Assembly (NCBI GenBank): GCA_003697135.1
Contig: RFGC01000042.1
Location: 101,155-165,154 of the forward strand
Length of the DNA stretch: 64,000 nucleotides
Source of the DNA: Acidobacteriota bacterium
GTDB lineage: Bacteria; Acidobacteriota; Blastocatellia; Pyrinomonadales; Pyrinomonadaceae
Reading direction: 5' to 3'
Shown: one piece after another, positions 1 through 8,968 of the stretch
Position numbering within the stretch: the first letter of the stretch is position 1
Layout of the letters: every line of letters begins with the position of its first letter
Program-made: the position numbers and the translations under genes
The notes under the pieces: model-generated
Database searches by the model: none
Told to the model about the DNA's origin: nothing
What the model saw: only the letters and a program-made list of their open reading frames with translations

Positions 1-1
1 T

Positions 2-232
2 TACATTTCGATAACGATTCCATCGTTGATAGTGGCGACATACGGTGGTGGAACGGGATTAGCAACGCAAAGGGAATGCTTGGAAATTTTGGGATGTTAC
101 GGAAAAGGCGGAGTTTACAAGTTTGCTGAAATAGTTGCAGGTGTAGCTCTTGCGGGAGAGATTTCTTTAGCTTCTGCGATTTCTTCAAACGATTGGGTAT
201 CGAGTCATGAAAAATACGGCAGAAACAGGTAG
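2..232 (+). CDS. mvaA: HMG-CoA reductase, C-terminal fragment (5' end outside window)
   Basis: The open frame runs in from the left edge and ends at TAG 230-232. It reads the C-terminus of 3-hydroxy-3-methylglutaryl-CoA reductase, which makes mevalonate from HMG-CoA with NAD(P)H. The glycine-rich block GGGTGLATQRECL near residue 17 matches the class I signature GGGTxLPTQ. The final SHEKYGRNR carries the His expected near the C-terminus of this family. An internal TTG at 26 is not a credible start, because the conserved sequence continues upstream of it. It converges with the next gene with one base between their stops. Class I-like assignment is from motif recall; the N-terminal part is not visible. 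Confidence 0.88.
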   Translation, partial: YISITIPSLIVATYGGGTGLATQRECLEILGCYGKGGVYKFAEIVAGVALAGEISLASAISSNDWVSSHEKYGRNR

Positions 233-233
233 A

Positions 234-1196
234 TCAGTTTTGAGTTTTTGGAGACGAGGAAAATTGATCGGTGTTCTTAAGCTTTTGAATGATTTTTTCA
301 GCAATAGTTGGAATAATCATGCGTTCATTCGCTACGTCCTCCGTGAAAACAACTAGAATAAATTTTAGGCGGTCTTCGGTTTCGACGTAAGCGGCATCGT
401 GGCGCGAAACGCTTGTTAAGCCTGCTTTTGACCAAAGTTTTGAGTTCGGTCTGTTTTTAAGCGCAAGACCCGTGAAGCCTGTGTCTTGGCTGTTTGGGTC
501 TTTTTCCTCCTTGTAGGGGTTTCTTTTTAGAAGCTCCATCATTTGCCTAGATGCATCGGGACTTACAGCCTTGCCGAGAACGATTTCCGACAAAAGTCTT
601 GCAACTGCGTTCGTTGTGAGCATGTTGCGGTTTCTACCTTCGTTCCAGAATTGTCGTTCTCGTCCGTATATGTCTTCGCAATAGGTTTTTTGGACAACAT
701 TTATGTTTTCATAGCCGATGGATTTGAAATAACGGTTAACGGCTTCTCTCTTGTAAGCCCATTTTTGCAACTCTTCAGGAGTAAGTTCACTACCTCCGGT
801 TGCATCTGTCAGGACATCAACAATGAAGTGTGTAGCATCGTTCGATGAATCAACGATCATGTCGCGCATGGCGCGTCTAAGTTCAGGAGTATCTTTCAAT
901 TTTCCGTCTTTGAGCCACTGGTGAGTTGCAACAAGATAGAACATTTTCACGATGCTTGCTGGGTAGATCGGTTGATCGCCGCGAAAATTTCCTGAACTTA
1001 ACCTTGACGGATCCCGCATGTCAATTAGCGTGATTGCAAGTTTTTCTGGTTTCAAGCCCTTGCTAGCAAATTCCTTCAATGTTTGTTCTGCCGTCTCGTT
1101 AACTATCTTCGTTAATTCGGGAGAAACCAGTATCTTATTCTCTTGAGCAAAGATGCCGGCAGTGAAAAAGAAGACCAAAAGGATTATTCTTTTCAT
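234..1196 (-). CDS. Exported class A beta-lactamase-like serine hydrolase
   Basis: A serine hydrolase of the penicillin-binding/class A beta-lactamase fold. I start it at ATG 1194-1196: this gives a clean signal peptide (MKRIILLVFFFTAGIFAQ) with GAGAAAG upstream. A longer frame to 1244 only adds a polar stretch. SIVK is the catalytic SxxK, SSND sits where SDN is expected, and SKAGLTS replaces the KTG strand. The last differs from true beta-lactamases, so antibiotic hydrolysis is uncertain; a peptidase or PBP-like role is possible. No partner genes nearby suggest a pathway. Confidence 0.75.
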   Translation of the reverse strand: MKRIILLVFFFTAGIFAQENKILVSPELTKIVNETAEQTLKEFASKGLKPEKLAITLIDMRDPSRLSSGNFRGDQPIYPASIVKMFYLVATHQWLKDGKLKDTPELRRAMRDMIVDSSNDATHFIVDVLTDATGGSELTPEELQKWAYKREAVNRYFKSIGYENINVVQKTYCEDIYGRERQFWNEGRNRNMLTTNAVARLLSEIVLGKAVSPDASRQMMELLKRNPYKEEKDPNSQDTGFTGLALKNRPNSKLWSKAGLTSVSRHDAAYVETEDRLKFILVVFTEDVANERMIIPTIAEKIIQKLKNTDQFSSSPKTQN

Positions 1197-1261
1197 AGGC
1201 AAACTTTCTCGAGGTCGGGAAGGGAAGTCGAATTTTGAACCCACTATTCCAACTCGGCAGG

Positions 1262-1723
1262 TTAGTCCATTTGCTTCAGGATAATTCTTTCACGACCTGG
1301 AACGCCAACCCTTTCGGATGTAAGTTTTTCGAGTTCTTCGATGTGGATTTGTTCTTCTGCGATTCGTCCTTCGAGCCAGAATTTTTGCGGAAGGTCATTT
1401 TCGTCGCAGGAAGCCCAAGCGGCCATGTAGGTTTTTAGGGCTTCTCTTTCAAGTTCTAGGTCTTGTCTAAGCATCTCCTTTAGGTCACTAGACTGACGGA
1501 TTTCTGCAGGCTCAACCGTGGGAGTTCCACCAAGAGCAACTATTTTGTCACCCAGTTCTTCTGCATGTTTTTGAGCTTCCTTTGCACCATTGCGAAAGAA
1601 ACCCTTAAAAACCTCTCTTTCAGGTCCAGTTACCAGGTAGCTATGCTGCATGTATTGAATAACCGCTGCCAGCTCCAAAGAAAGCGCTCTGTTTAGATTT
1701 TCTAGTAATTCTGTTCTCGCCAT
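1262..1723 (-). CDS. Ferritin-like / bacterioferritin-family protein
   Basis: About 153 residues, all-helical, with ferritin-like spacing of Glu/His ligands: ELAAVIQYMQHSY in helix A, EAQKHAEEL in helix B, ELEREALKTY in helix C and EEQIHIEELEK in helix D. Such proteins oxidise and store iron or bind it against oxidative damage. I choose ATG 1721-1723 over the longer frame to 1780, because an excellent AAGGAGGA ribosome site lies just upstream and MARTELLENLNRALSLE is the family-like N-terminus. It has its own promoter candidate and stands alone. I cannot separate bacterioferritin from a Dps-like or other ferritin-like subfamily. Confidence 0.8.
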   Translation of the reverse strand: MARTELLENLNRALSLELAAVIQYMQHSYLVTGPEREVFKGFFRNGAKEAQKHAEELGDKIVALGGTPTVEPAEIRQSSDLKEMLRQDLELEREALKTYMAAWASCDENDLPQKFWLEGRIAEEQIHIEELEKLTSERVGVPGRERIILKQMD

Positions 1724-1769
1724 TTTGTCCTCCTTGAAAAAGTTTCTTAAAAAGAATTCCTTAAGTTTC

Positions 1770-1799
1770 AGGATAAGCAAAAAGAATATGGCTTGTCAA
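1770..1799 (-). promoter_or_regulatory. Promoter candidate for the ferritin-like gene
   Basis: On the minus strand TTGACA (1794-1799), an 18-base spacer and TATCCT (1770-1775) resemble a housekeeping sigma promoter. It sits about 50 bases before the start at 1723. AT-rich imperfect inverted repeats lie just upstream (about 1825-1860) and could be a regulator site, such as a Fur-family site; that is only a guess. Confidence 0.5.
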
Positions 1800-1904
1800 G
1801 CTAAGTTCTTTATTTTCAATAAAATAGAAATGAAATTCACTTTCAGTTTCAATTTTGTTGAGGAGGCGCGAAATTTTCAAGGTACGATTTTTTTCGGAAA
1901 GGGC

Positions 1905-1934
1905 TTGACAAACATTGAGCATGTGGTTTATTGT
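1905..1934 (+). promoter_or_regulatory. Promoter candidate for the aromatic leader
   Basis: TTGACA at 1905-1910 is followed after 18 bases by TATTGT at 1929-1934 (or TTTATT at 1928-1933 with 17). Transcription would start near 1940-1942, right at the leader peptide ATG at 1941. Confidence 0.6.
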
Positions 1935-1940
1935 TAAAGC

Positions 1941-2024
1941 ATGAATAATTTTGCTCTCATCTTCGGCTTTTGGTTTTATGCAGGCGAAATGGCTGAGGGT
2001 GGGGGCGTGTTTAAGGAAATTTGA
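1941..2024 (+). CDS. Aromatic amino acid leader peptide (attenuator)
   Basis: A 27-codon ORF starting MNNFALIFGFWFY. It holds Phe at 4, 8, 10 and 12, Trp at 11 and Tyr at 13, which makes it a sensor for charged tRNA-Phe, -Trp and -Tyr. It is followed by mutually exclusive RNA hairpins and then by chorismate mutase, prephenate dehydratase and DAHP synthase, so the context fits transcription attenuation. No Shine-Dalgarno site is seen; the promoter places the RNA 5' end at or next to the ATG, so it may be translated leaderless. The downstream codons for GEMAEGGG overlap the antiterminator arm, which may explain their glycine-rich bias. Confidence 0.8.
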   Translation: MNNFALIFGFWFYAGEMAEGGGVFKEI

Positions 2025-2056
2025 AAGTAACCTAAAAAGAATCCCAACCTGAAGCC
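1991..2056 (+). promoter_or_regulatory. Antiterminator stem of the aromatic attenuator
   Basis: GGCT 1991-1994 can pair with AGCC 2053-2056, and AGGGTGGG 1996-2003 with CCCAACCT 2043-2050 (one mismatch), making one long stem. It uses bases needed for the left arm of the terminator (2052-2060). A ribosome stalled on the Phe/Trp/Tyr codons (1968-1979) leaves 1991 onward free and favours this stem. A ribosome reaching the stop at 2022 covers it and lets the terminator form. Confidence 0.65.
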
Positions 2057-2089
2057 GTGAAAAAAGAAATCACGGCTTTTTTGTTTTTT
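2052..2089 (+). terminator. Intrinsic terminator of the attenuator
   Basis: A perfect 9-bp stem AAGCCGTGA (2052-2060) / TCACGGCTT (2070-2078), with an A-rich 9-base loop, runs directly into a T tract (about 2077-2089). It lies between the leader stop and chorismate mutase, so read-through decides expression of the three-gene operon. Confidence 0.85.
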
Positions 2090-2144
2090 GGTGGATTTTG
2101 GCTGGTTAAAAATTCAGGATTTCAGAAGGTAGGAGTTGAGGAAA

Positions 2145-2450
2145 ATGAGTTTAGATGATTGGCGAAGGGAGATAGACAAAATTGACATGCAGATAGTCAA
2201 GTTACTCAATAGACGTGCAGAAATATGTAAGAAGATAGGCAAGCTGAAGCAAGAGCTTGGACTTCCAGTAATTGATCTGGAAAGGGAAAGGACAATTGTG
2301 AAAAACGTTTTGATGAACAATGAAGGTGCGATAGGTGATTTGGAGCTTTTGATGATTTTTCGTGAGGTTGTACGTCAATGCAGGAATCTGCAAATTGAAG
2401 CTCAAGCCGAATGGCCGGAATCAAACAGCGAGCGGGAGTTTGCGTCATGA
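2145..2450 (+). CDS. Chorismate mutase, AroQ type
   Basis: A monofunctional all-helical chorismate mutase (chorismate to prephenate), about 101 residues. Family residues are visible: LDDWRREIDKID with the first active-site Arg, LLNRRAEICKKIGKLK with the second Arg and Lys, and DLERERTIV with the Asp/Arg/Glu set. A C-terminal helix (FREVVRQCRNLQ) supplies the last Arg/Gln. I start at ATG 2145; AGGAG at 2131-2135 gives good spacing, while a TTG at 2136 would be too close. Its stop overlaps the start of prephenate dehydratase. It is the first structural gene behind the aromatic attenuator. Confidence 0.9.
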   Translation: MSLDDWRREIDKIDMQIVKLLNRRAEICKKIGKLKQELGLPVIDLERERTIVKNVLMNNEGAIGDLELLMIFREVVRQCRNLQIEAQAEWPESNSEREFAS

Positions 2451-2992
2451 GAAAGAAAGTAGCAATTCAAGGTTTTTCGGGTTCCTACAGTGAAGAAGCT
2501 GTAGAGAAAATGCTACATGATGATTTTGAGGTTCTTTCGTTTTTTAACTTTGAAGATGCTTTCAGAAGCGTTCTTTGCGGCGAAGCTGATTGTGGGGTGT
2601 TTCCTATTCAGAACAAAATTGTCGGGAACATCAATCAGACCATTTCTTTGATAGAAAAAACTGGACTGAAGGTTTATGAGCAATTGAAGCTGAGGATCGA
2701 GCATGTTCTAGTTGGGACGCCGAACTCTGAGTTAGAACAGGTTAAGTTTGTTCATTCGCAAAAAGAAGCGCTTTTGCAGTGCAAAGGATTTTTTCTAAGA
2801 AATCCGAGGCTAAAACAAGTTGAGAGTTCCGACACGGCTTTGAGTGTTAAGGAAATTATGCAAAGGGGACTACCCGAGAACGCGGCTATTGCAAGCAGAA
2901 GAGCTGTGCTTGCTTATGAAGCAAGGATTTTGTGCGAAGACATCGCAGACGACCCAGAGAATTGGACTCTATTTTGTCTTGTAGGGAGATGA
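2447..2992 (+). CDS. pheA: Prephenate dehydratase, ACT-less and divergent
   Basis: The catalytic domain of prephenate dehydratase (prephenate to phenylpyruvate), only 181 residues. It starts [14 protein letters not shown] and ends [16 protein letters not shown], so the C-terminal ACT domain that gives Phe feedback in most PheA proteins is absent. Two usually conserved blocks are altered: PIQNK in place of PIENS, and NWTLF in place of NxTRF (Thr kept, Arg lost). ATG 2447 overlaps the chorismate mutase stop (ATGA). Context makes the Phe branch very likely, but catalytic competence or an arogenate preference is not settled by sequence. Confidence 0.78.
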   Translation: MRKKVAIQGFSGSYSEEAVEKMLHDDFEVLSFFNFEDAFRSVLCGEADCGVFPIQNKIVGNINQTISLIEKTGLKVYEQLKLRIEHVLVGTPNSELEQVKFVHSQKEALLQCKGFFLRNPRLKQVESSDTALSVKEIMQRGLPENAAIASRRAVLAYEARILCEDIADDPENWTLFCLVGR

Positions 2993-3864
2993 AGAATATG
3001 CTGGACGCAGGAAGAGATGATAAGAGAGCAAAAGACGGAAAAGGTTACGAGGGTATTTTTTTAGCTTTGAACAAAGAATTAAAGAGGAAGACAGTAGTTA
3101 GAGTCAAGGACGTTTTGATTGGTGGTGAAGAAGCCGTTGTAATTGCAGGACCTTGCTCTGTTGAATCACGCGAGCAAGTAATTGAAACGGCTTTTGCTGT
3201 GAAAAAGTACGGAGCAGTAATGCTGCGCGGAGGAGCTTACAAACCACGCACTTCGCCCTATGATTTTCAAGGTTTGGGAGTTGAAGGATTGAAGTTTTTA
3301 CACGAAGCAGGAAAAATTGCTGGTCTTCCGGTTGTTACAGAGGTTATGAGTGAGGAAGACATTGAAACTGTGTGCGAATATGTAGACATGCTTCAAATTG
3401 GGGCGAGAAACATGCAAAATTTTGCGCTTTTGAAGAAGGTTGCTAAAACAAGAAAGCCTGTGCTTCTAAAACGCGGACCTGCCGCTACAGTTAAAGAGTG
3501 GTTATTTGCGGCGGAGTATTTGCTGCATGGCGGGAATGAGAATGTGGTTTTATGTGAGCGTGGAATAAAAACCTTCGACAATTCTTTGAGGAATACATTA
3601 GACCTAGCGGCAGTGGCCTTGGTAAAGGAAATTTCTCATCTTCCTGTAATAGTTGATCCTTCTCATGCTACAGGAAGAAGGAGCTTGATTTCTGCTACTG
3701 CAAAAGCAGCCATTGCTGTTGGAGCGGACGGTGTTATAGTTGAAGTGCATCCGTGTCCCGAAAAAGCACTCTCGGATAGTGCCCAGCAACTGAGTTTCAC
3801 GGATTTTGCTAAGATGATGACCGAGTTACAAACTCCGCTGAAAAAGATTGCGACTTGCTTTTGA
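2989..3864 (+). CDS. aroF: DAHP synthase, type I-beta (KDPS-like)
   Basis: 3-deoxy-7-phosphoheptulonate synthase: the first shikimate step, joining PEP and erythrose 4-phosphate. The barrel motifs are intact: [47 protein letters not shown] and [10 protein letters not shown]. The N-terminal extension before the barrel (about 45 residues) is too short for a full ferredoxin-like regulatory domain. The ATG at 2989 overlaps the previous stop; ATG 2998 has better spacing from GGGAG and is the alternative. Together with the two genes before it, it forms an entry-plus-Phe-branch operon under attenuation. The symbol is by family, not by paralogue. Confidence 0.9.
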   Translation: MKNMLDAGRDDKRAKDGKGYEGIFLALNKELKRKTVVRVKDVLIGGEEAVVIAGPCSVESREQVIETAFAVKKYGAVMLRGGAYKPRTSPYDFQGLGVEGLKFLHEAGKIAGLPVVTEVMSEEDIETVCEYVDMLQIGARNMQNFALLKKVAKTRKPVLLKRGPAATVKEWLFAAEYLLHGGNENVVLCERGIKTFDNSLRNTLDLAAVALVKEISHLPVIVDPSHATGRRSLISATAKAAIAVGADGVIVEVHPCPEKALSDSAQQLSFTDFAKMMTELQTPLKKIATCF

Positions 3865-4037
3865 CAGAAGTAGAACGAGAGAAAAGATTTTCGTTAGCTG
3901 AAGGTGTATGGTTAAATGAATTTTGAATCTTTTAGCTTGTCTGAAACTTCTACGTTGGGGTAAATGCTGTATAGTGCTAAGTGGCAGTTTTCTTTGGTGT
4001 GAATATGTTAGAGTAAGGGGTTGTGCCTACATCTTTT

Positions 4038-4049
4038 GCGTCTGATAAC
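4038..4049 (-). repeat. Dispersed 12-mer copy (opposite orientation)
   Basis: GCGTCTGATAAC on the plus strand, the reverse complement of GTTATCAGACGC, in the gap before metK. The only exact copy in this window in the opposite orientation. Confidence 0.8.
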
Positions 4050-4074
4050 AGATATTATGTAAAGCTAGGTTAAG

Positions 4075-4096
4075 AGAAGGCAAACTAGCCTTCTTT
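4075..4096 (+). terminator. Possible terminator after the aromatic operon
   Basis: AGAAGGC (4075-4081), a 6-base loop and GCCTTCT (4088-4094), followed by a short T-rich stretch. The tail is interrupted by C and the hairpin is 210 bases past the last stop, so this is tentative. Confidence 0.4.
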
Positions 4097-4155
4097 CTCG
4101 AAACTTCCTTGAAACAAAAATCCCGTAGCGCAAGCCACTTTGTCGCTACTGTCTT

Positions 4156-4184
4156 TTGACACAAGTTACGAAAAGAAATAAAAT
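4156..4184 (+). promoter_or_regulatory. Promoter of metK-ahcY
   Basis: Consensus TTGACA (4156-4161), a 17-base spacer and TAAAAT (4179-4184). Start near 4191 leaves a leader of only about 45 bases, with AAGGAG before the TTG start. This is too short for a SAM riboswitch. Confidence 0.75.
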
Positions 4185-4234
4185 TTGAAATTTACAAGTT
4201 TGCAAGACTACAAGACAAAAAGGAGCGAAAAGAA

Positions 4235-5401
4235 TTGACAAGGAAAGATTTTTTGTTCACTTCAGAGTCGGTAACGGAAGGTCACCCAGACAAGATAGCC
4301 GATCAAATATCTGATGCTATCTTGGACGCGATACTCGAGCAAGACCCAGAGGGTCGAGTAGCATGCGAGACAATGGTAACAACCGGTTTGGCCATAATAG
4401 CTGGTGAGATAACTACGAAAGCAAGAGTAAACTACAAAAAGATTGTTCGAGAAACCATAGAAGAAATCGGTTACACAGACGCGAATTTTGGATACGACTG
4501 CAAAACGCTATGCGTGATTGACGCTATAGGCACGCAATCACCGGATATAGCGATGGGAGTTGACACGGGAGGCGCCGGAGATCAAGGCATGATGTTCGGC
4601 TTCGCGTGTGATGAGACACCAGAATTGATGCCGCTTCCGATTCAACTAGCGCACAATCTCACGAAAAGGATCTCCCAAGTGAGAAGAAGCAAGGAGATAG
4701 ATTATCTGAGGCCGGACGGAAAATCCCAAGTAACAGTTGAGTATAGAGACGGAAAACCTTACAGGGTTGAAGCTATAGTCATCTCAGTTCAGCACTCAGA
4801 CGACGTATCAAACGAGCAAATAAGACAGGACATTTTGGAGAAAGTCATAAAACCGACGATACCAGCACATTTCCTAGACGAAAGAACAAAATATCACATA
4901 AACCCGACCGGAAGGTTCGTGATAGGCGGACCTATGGGAGACGCCGGACTCACGGGAAGGAAGATCATCGTTGATACATACGGAGGCTATGCACCACACG
5001 GCGGCGGAGCTTTCTCTGGCAAAGATCCAACGAAAGTTGATCGCTCAGGTGCCTACATGGCAAGATACATCGCCAAGAACATAGTAGCGGCTGGACTTGC
5101 CCAAAAATGCACCATACAGTTAGCTTACGCCATAGGTATAGCAGAGCCAGTATCAGTGCTGGTTGACACCCACGGCACAGGAGTAGTGAGCGATGAGACG
5201 TTATCAACACTAGTCAGAGAAAACTTTCAATTGACGCCCAGAGGCATAATAGAAGAGCTAGACCTGCGAAGGCCGATTTACAAGAGAACTGCCAGATTCG
5301 GGCATTTTGGAAGAACGGAAGAAGATTTCACGTGGGAAAGGACAGATAAAGCAGAAATACTGAGATCGCAAGTGAACCAAACAGTCAGGAGGAGTGCATA
5401 G
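4235..5401 (+). CDS. metK: S-adenosylmethionine synthetase
   Basis: Makes SAM from ATP and methionine in the cytoplasm; 388 residues, the usual length. The N-terminus [21 protein letters not shown] holds the ATP-site His. [12 protein letters not shown], the lysine- and arginine-rich middle and [16 protein letters not shown] are all standard. The start is TTG at 4235, set by AAGGAG about 10 bases upstream; no ATG fits the conserved N-terminus. The stop TAG abuts the ahcY ATG directly, so the SAM-making and SAH-removing enzymes are co-transcribed. Confidence 0.97.
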   Translation: MTRKDFLFTSESVTEGHPDKIADQISDAILDAILEQDPEGRVACETMVTTGLAIIAGEITTKARVNYKKIVRETIEEIGYTDANFGYDCKTLCVIDAIGTQSPDIAMGVDTGGAGDQGMMFGFACDETPELMPLPIQLAHNLTKRISQVRRSKEIDYLRPDGKSQVTVEYRDGKPYRVEAIVISVQHSDDVSNEQIRQDILEKVIKPTIPAHFLDERTKYHINPTGRFVIGGPMGDAGLTGRKIIVDTYGGYAPHGGGAFSGKDPTKVDRSGAYMARYIAKNIVAAGLAQKCTIQLAYAIGIAEPVSVLVDTHGTGVVSDETLSTLVRENFQLTPRGIIEELDLRRPIYKRTARFGHFGRTEEDFTWERTDKAEILRSQVNQTVRRSA

Positions 5402-6679
<1,278 letters not shown>

Positions 6680-6694
6680 AACTTTAGTCTGGGA

Positions 6695-8968
6695 TCAGGT
6701 TTTTGCCTTTGAAAGAAGATAAATACCGACGGCACAAAACAGAATTAGTGGTGCCCAAACCGCTACTTTAGGTTGAATCCAACCGCTTAGCGCCATCTGT
6801 TCCATTAGATTGCTTGCTCCTATAAAGGCAACCCAAAGGGCTACTGAATAACCGATCCCAGCCATACTCTTGTAGGTTTTCAGCGAGAAAGAAGTAGCTA
6901 CAATTATGGCAATCAGGGGAAGCAAAACAGAAGAGTACCTTTTCTCTAGGGCTGTGATGTAGAGTCTCTGTTCACTATCGGAAATCTTTAAAGATATGTC
7001 CGAGTTTTTTATCCTTTCAGCAATTTCGGCTGCTGTCATATAAGAAGGTTTGAGCTGCGTTCCGAGCATTTCTGGTTCAAGGTCTTCAACAAGAATGCTT
7101 TCGACCCAACTATCAGTCTTCACAGTTCCTTCCAGTAAGAGCAACTTGTTTGCAGGTTTCAGGGGTTCGATGTTGCAAAAGCTTTCGGATTCGCTAGAAA
7201 GGAGAACCTCCTTGGAGGTTAATATGGACTTCACTTTATTTCCATCGAACTCGAAGAGATAGAAATCACTTCCCTGCCCTTTCTCTCGGTCGTATGCTTT
7301 TAGGGAAAGCAAGCGATTGTCGGCAATAGCCCAAATTCTGCTGCCAACATTGACAGTTGTAACACCTCTCTGGCGTATTGTTGTTCTAAGCACGTCCTGA
7401 CGTTTATTGGCTTCTGGAGCTACCTTCTCTTGGATAACCCAATTTACAATGCCTACGACAAGGCCTATGAGAACACAAGGAAGAAGAACAACCCTGTAGA
7501 TGCTTTGCCCTGAAGCTGTGAGGGTGATCAACTCGTTCTGTCTGGATTTGATGGTGACAGCTGCCAGGCAGGCAATCATCATGCAAGAAGGAGAGATTTG
7601 CAAATAAACGTAGGGCAATAGATAGACTAGATACTGGATAAGCAGTTTTGTCCCGTTAGTCATGGCTCCAGCGAATTTCCACAGCTCAAATGCCGTGAAA
7701 ACAAGGTATGTTGTGAGCAAGAACAAGCAGGCTAGGATGTAGAACTTCAGCAAACCCCTAGCCAAATCTAGATCGGAAAGTCTTGGAAATTTGAGGACTA
7801 AGAAACTGCCGGACTCAGTTTTCCTGGTGAAAGCCTTCCTGAATGCTTTGAGGAATCCTGACTTGAGAGAGTCCATAGGTTTGTCCGCTGCAAGTGCAAG
7901 CATCAGAATCAAAGGGATAGTGGAAATAGGCATAAAGCTTCCGACCGTAGGACTAACTTGCCCTGTTCGCGCCATCTGCTCACCTAGTAAGCCGACTAGG
8001 TAAAAGATAATAAGAATCAAAAGGGATACGAAGATGCCATTTCCCCTACTGTGTCTTTTTAGCCTTGCGCCAAGCACAGCACCTAGAAAGGCGAAGATCA
8101 ATGGCGCGGTGGATAGGACGATTCTGCGGTTGAAAAGAATCTGGGCTTCTAACTTGTCTTTTCCGTCTCTTTGCAAGGTTGCTTTGTAGAGTTCTTCTAA
8201 TCCGAGTTCCTCTAGGGATTCCTCAGTTTTCTTCAGCCTTTCCTCCAGTTCAGCTTTTTTAGTTTTCACAGCAACTCTTACGCTTTCGGACTTTTCAAAT
8301 GCAATAGCTTCTTTGGGAAAGGAAATGACCCAAGCATCTTTTAACACAAACTCCACGTAATCGTCTGGAACAGACATATAGCCTTCATTGGCTATCGTGA
8401 TGGCTTTCTCGCTAGGAGTTTCTCTGAAGACGATTATTCCCTGCCATGCATTTTGATTAAGATCACCTTCTCTCACGTAAACGGTCAAGTTAGGAATGTC
8501 TGTGCTTAGACTGCCGGGTTCGAGCGGAGAAGCTAGTTTCGCCAAGGCGGTTTTCAAAGCCACCTGACGGACTATCTTAGATGCTGCAGGGACAGCTTTC
8601 CAGTTTATAAAAAAGGCAAACAGAGAAAGGAAAAATCCCAGAACTACTATTGGTAGGACTATCTGAGCGTAGCTTGCGCCTGAAGCTTTTATCGCAATGG
8701 TCTCTCTATCGGAATGCATTTTCCCGATACCTATGAGGACACCAACCAGAATAGCCATTGGGCAGGTGAATGAAATAACGCTGGGAAGCAACGCAAAGGT
8801 TAACTGCCAAAGTAGAAAGTTCGGCAGGTTGGGGTTAAAAAAGATGTCCGCATAACGTCCTGCTTGTTGGACAAACAAAACCACTGTTAGCAATATCCAT
8901 GCTGAAAGGAAGTAAGGGAAAATGGACTGAACAACATAAACGCTGATTTTCAGGCTGAGATTTCTCAT
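6695..8968 (-). CDS. Fused LptF-LptG type LPS export permease
   Basis: 757 residues made of two YjgP/YjgQ-family permease units in one chain. Unit 1 spans about 1-380: transmembrane segments, a periplasmic domain, then more transmembrane segments. Unit 2 spans about 395-757 with the same layout; SRQNELITLTASGQS is the cytoplasmic coupling region, mirrored in unit 1 by SDRETIAIKASGAS. LptF and LptG are usually separate proteins of about 360 residues that form a dimer with LptB to extract LPS from the inner membrane. Here the dimer would be pre-joined. The recO gene lies just upstream and overlaps by 4 bases. LptB and LptC are not in the window. Confidence 0.88.
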   Translation of the reverse strand: MRNLSLKISVYVVQSIFPYFLSAWILLTVVLFVQQAGRYADIFFNPNLPNFLLWQLTFALLPSVISFTCPMAILVGVLIGIGKMHSDRETIAIKASGASYAQIVLPIVVLGFFLSLFAFFINWKAVPAASKIVRQVALKTALAKLASPLEPGSLSTDIPNLTVYVREGDLNQNAWQGIIVFRETPSEKAITIANEGYMSVPDDYVEFVLKDAWVISFPKEAIAFEKSESVRVAVKTKKAELEERLKKTEESLEELGLEELYKATLQRDGKDKLEAQILFNRRIVLSTAPLIFAFLGAVLGARLKRHSRGNGIFVSLLILIIFYLVGLLGEQMARTGQVSPTVGSFMPISTIPLILMLALAADKPMDSLKSGFLKAFRKAFTRKTESGSFLVLKFPRLSDLDLARGLLKFYILACLFLLTTYLVFTAFELWKFAGAMTNGTKLLIQYLVYLLPYVYLQISPSCMMIACLAAVTIKSRQNELITLTASGQSIYRVVLLPCVLIGLVVGIVNWVIQEKVAPEANKRQDVLRTTIRQRGVTTVNVGSRIWAIADNRLLSLKAYDREKGQGSDFYLFEFDGNKVKSILTSKEVLLSSESESFCNIEPLKPANKLLLLEGTVKTDSWVESILVEDLEPEMLGTQLKPSYMTAAEIAERIKNSDISLKISDSEQRLYITALEKRYSSVLLPLIAIIVATSFSLKTYKSMAGIGYSVALWVAFIGASNLMEQMALSGWIQPKVAVWAPLILFCAVGIYLLSKAKT

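Larger units (their letters stand above)
3865..4234. other. Intergenic region between DAHP synthase and metK
   Basis: About 370 bases without a convincing gene. It holds one copy of the dispersed 12-mer (4038-4049, minus orientation), a 7-bp hairpin with a short T-rich tail (4075-4096, possible operon terminator), and a 6-bp hairpin GTAGCG/CGCTAC (4125-4149). A strong promoter lies at 4156-4184. I found no SAM-I, SAM-II or SAH riboswitch consensus by eye. The stretch 3865-4030 shows nothing I can interpret. Confidence 0.6.

Noticed and set aside
1964..2058. Alternative pairing CGGCTTTTGG with CCTGAAGCCG as the antiterminator
   Set aside because: The left arm lies on the stall codons themselves and would be covered by a stalled ribosome, so it gives the wrong regulatory logic. 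It may still be a minor fold.
3865..4234. SAM riboswitch upstream of metK
   Set aside because: No conserved SAM-I/II/III core by eye and the promoter lies downstream of most of the region.
5325..5345. TTTCACGTGGGAAA as a parS site
   Set aside because: It differs from the parS palindrome in the right half and lies in conserved metK coding sequence; likely chance.
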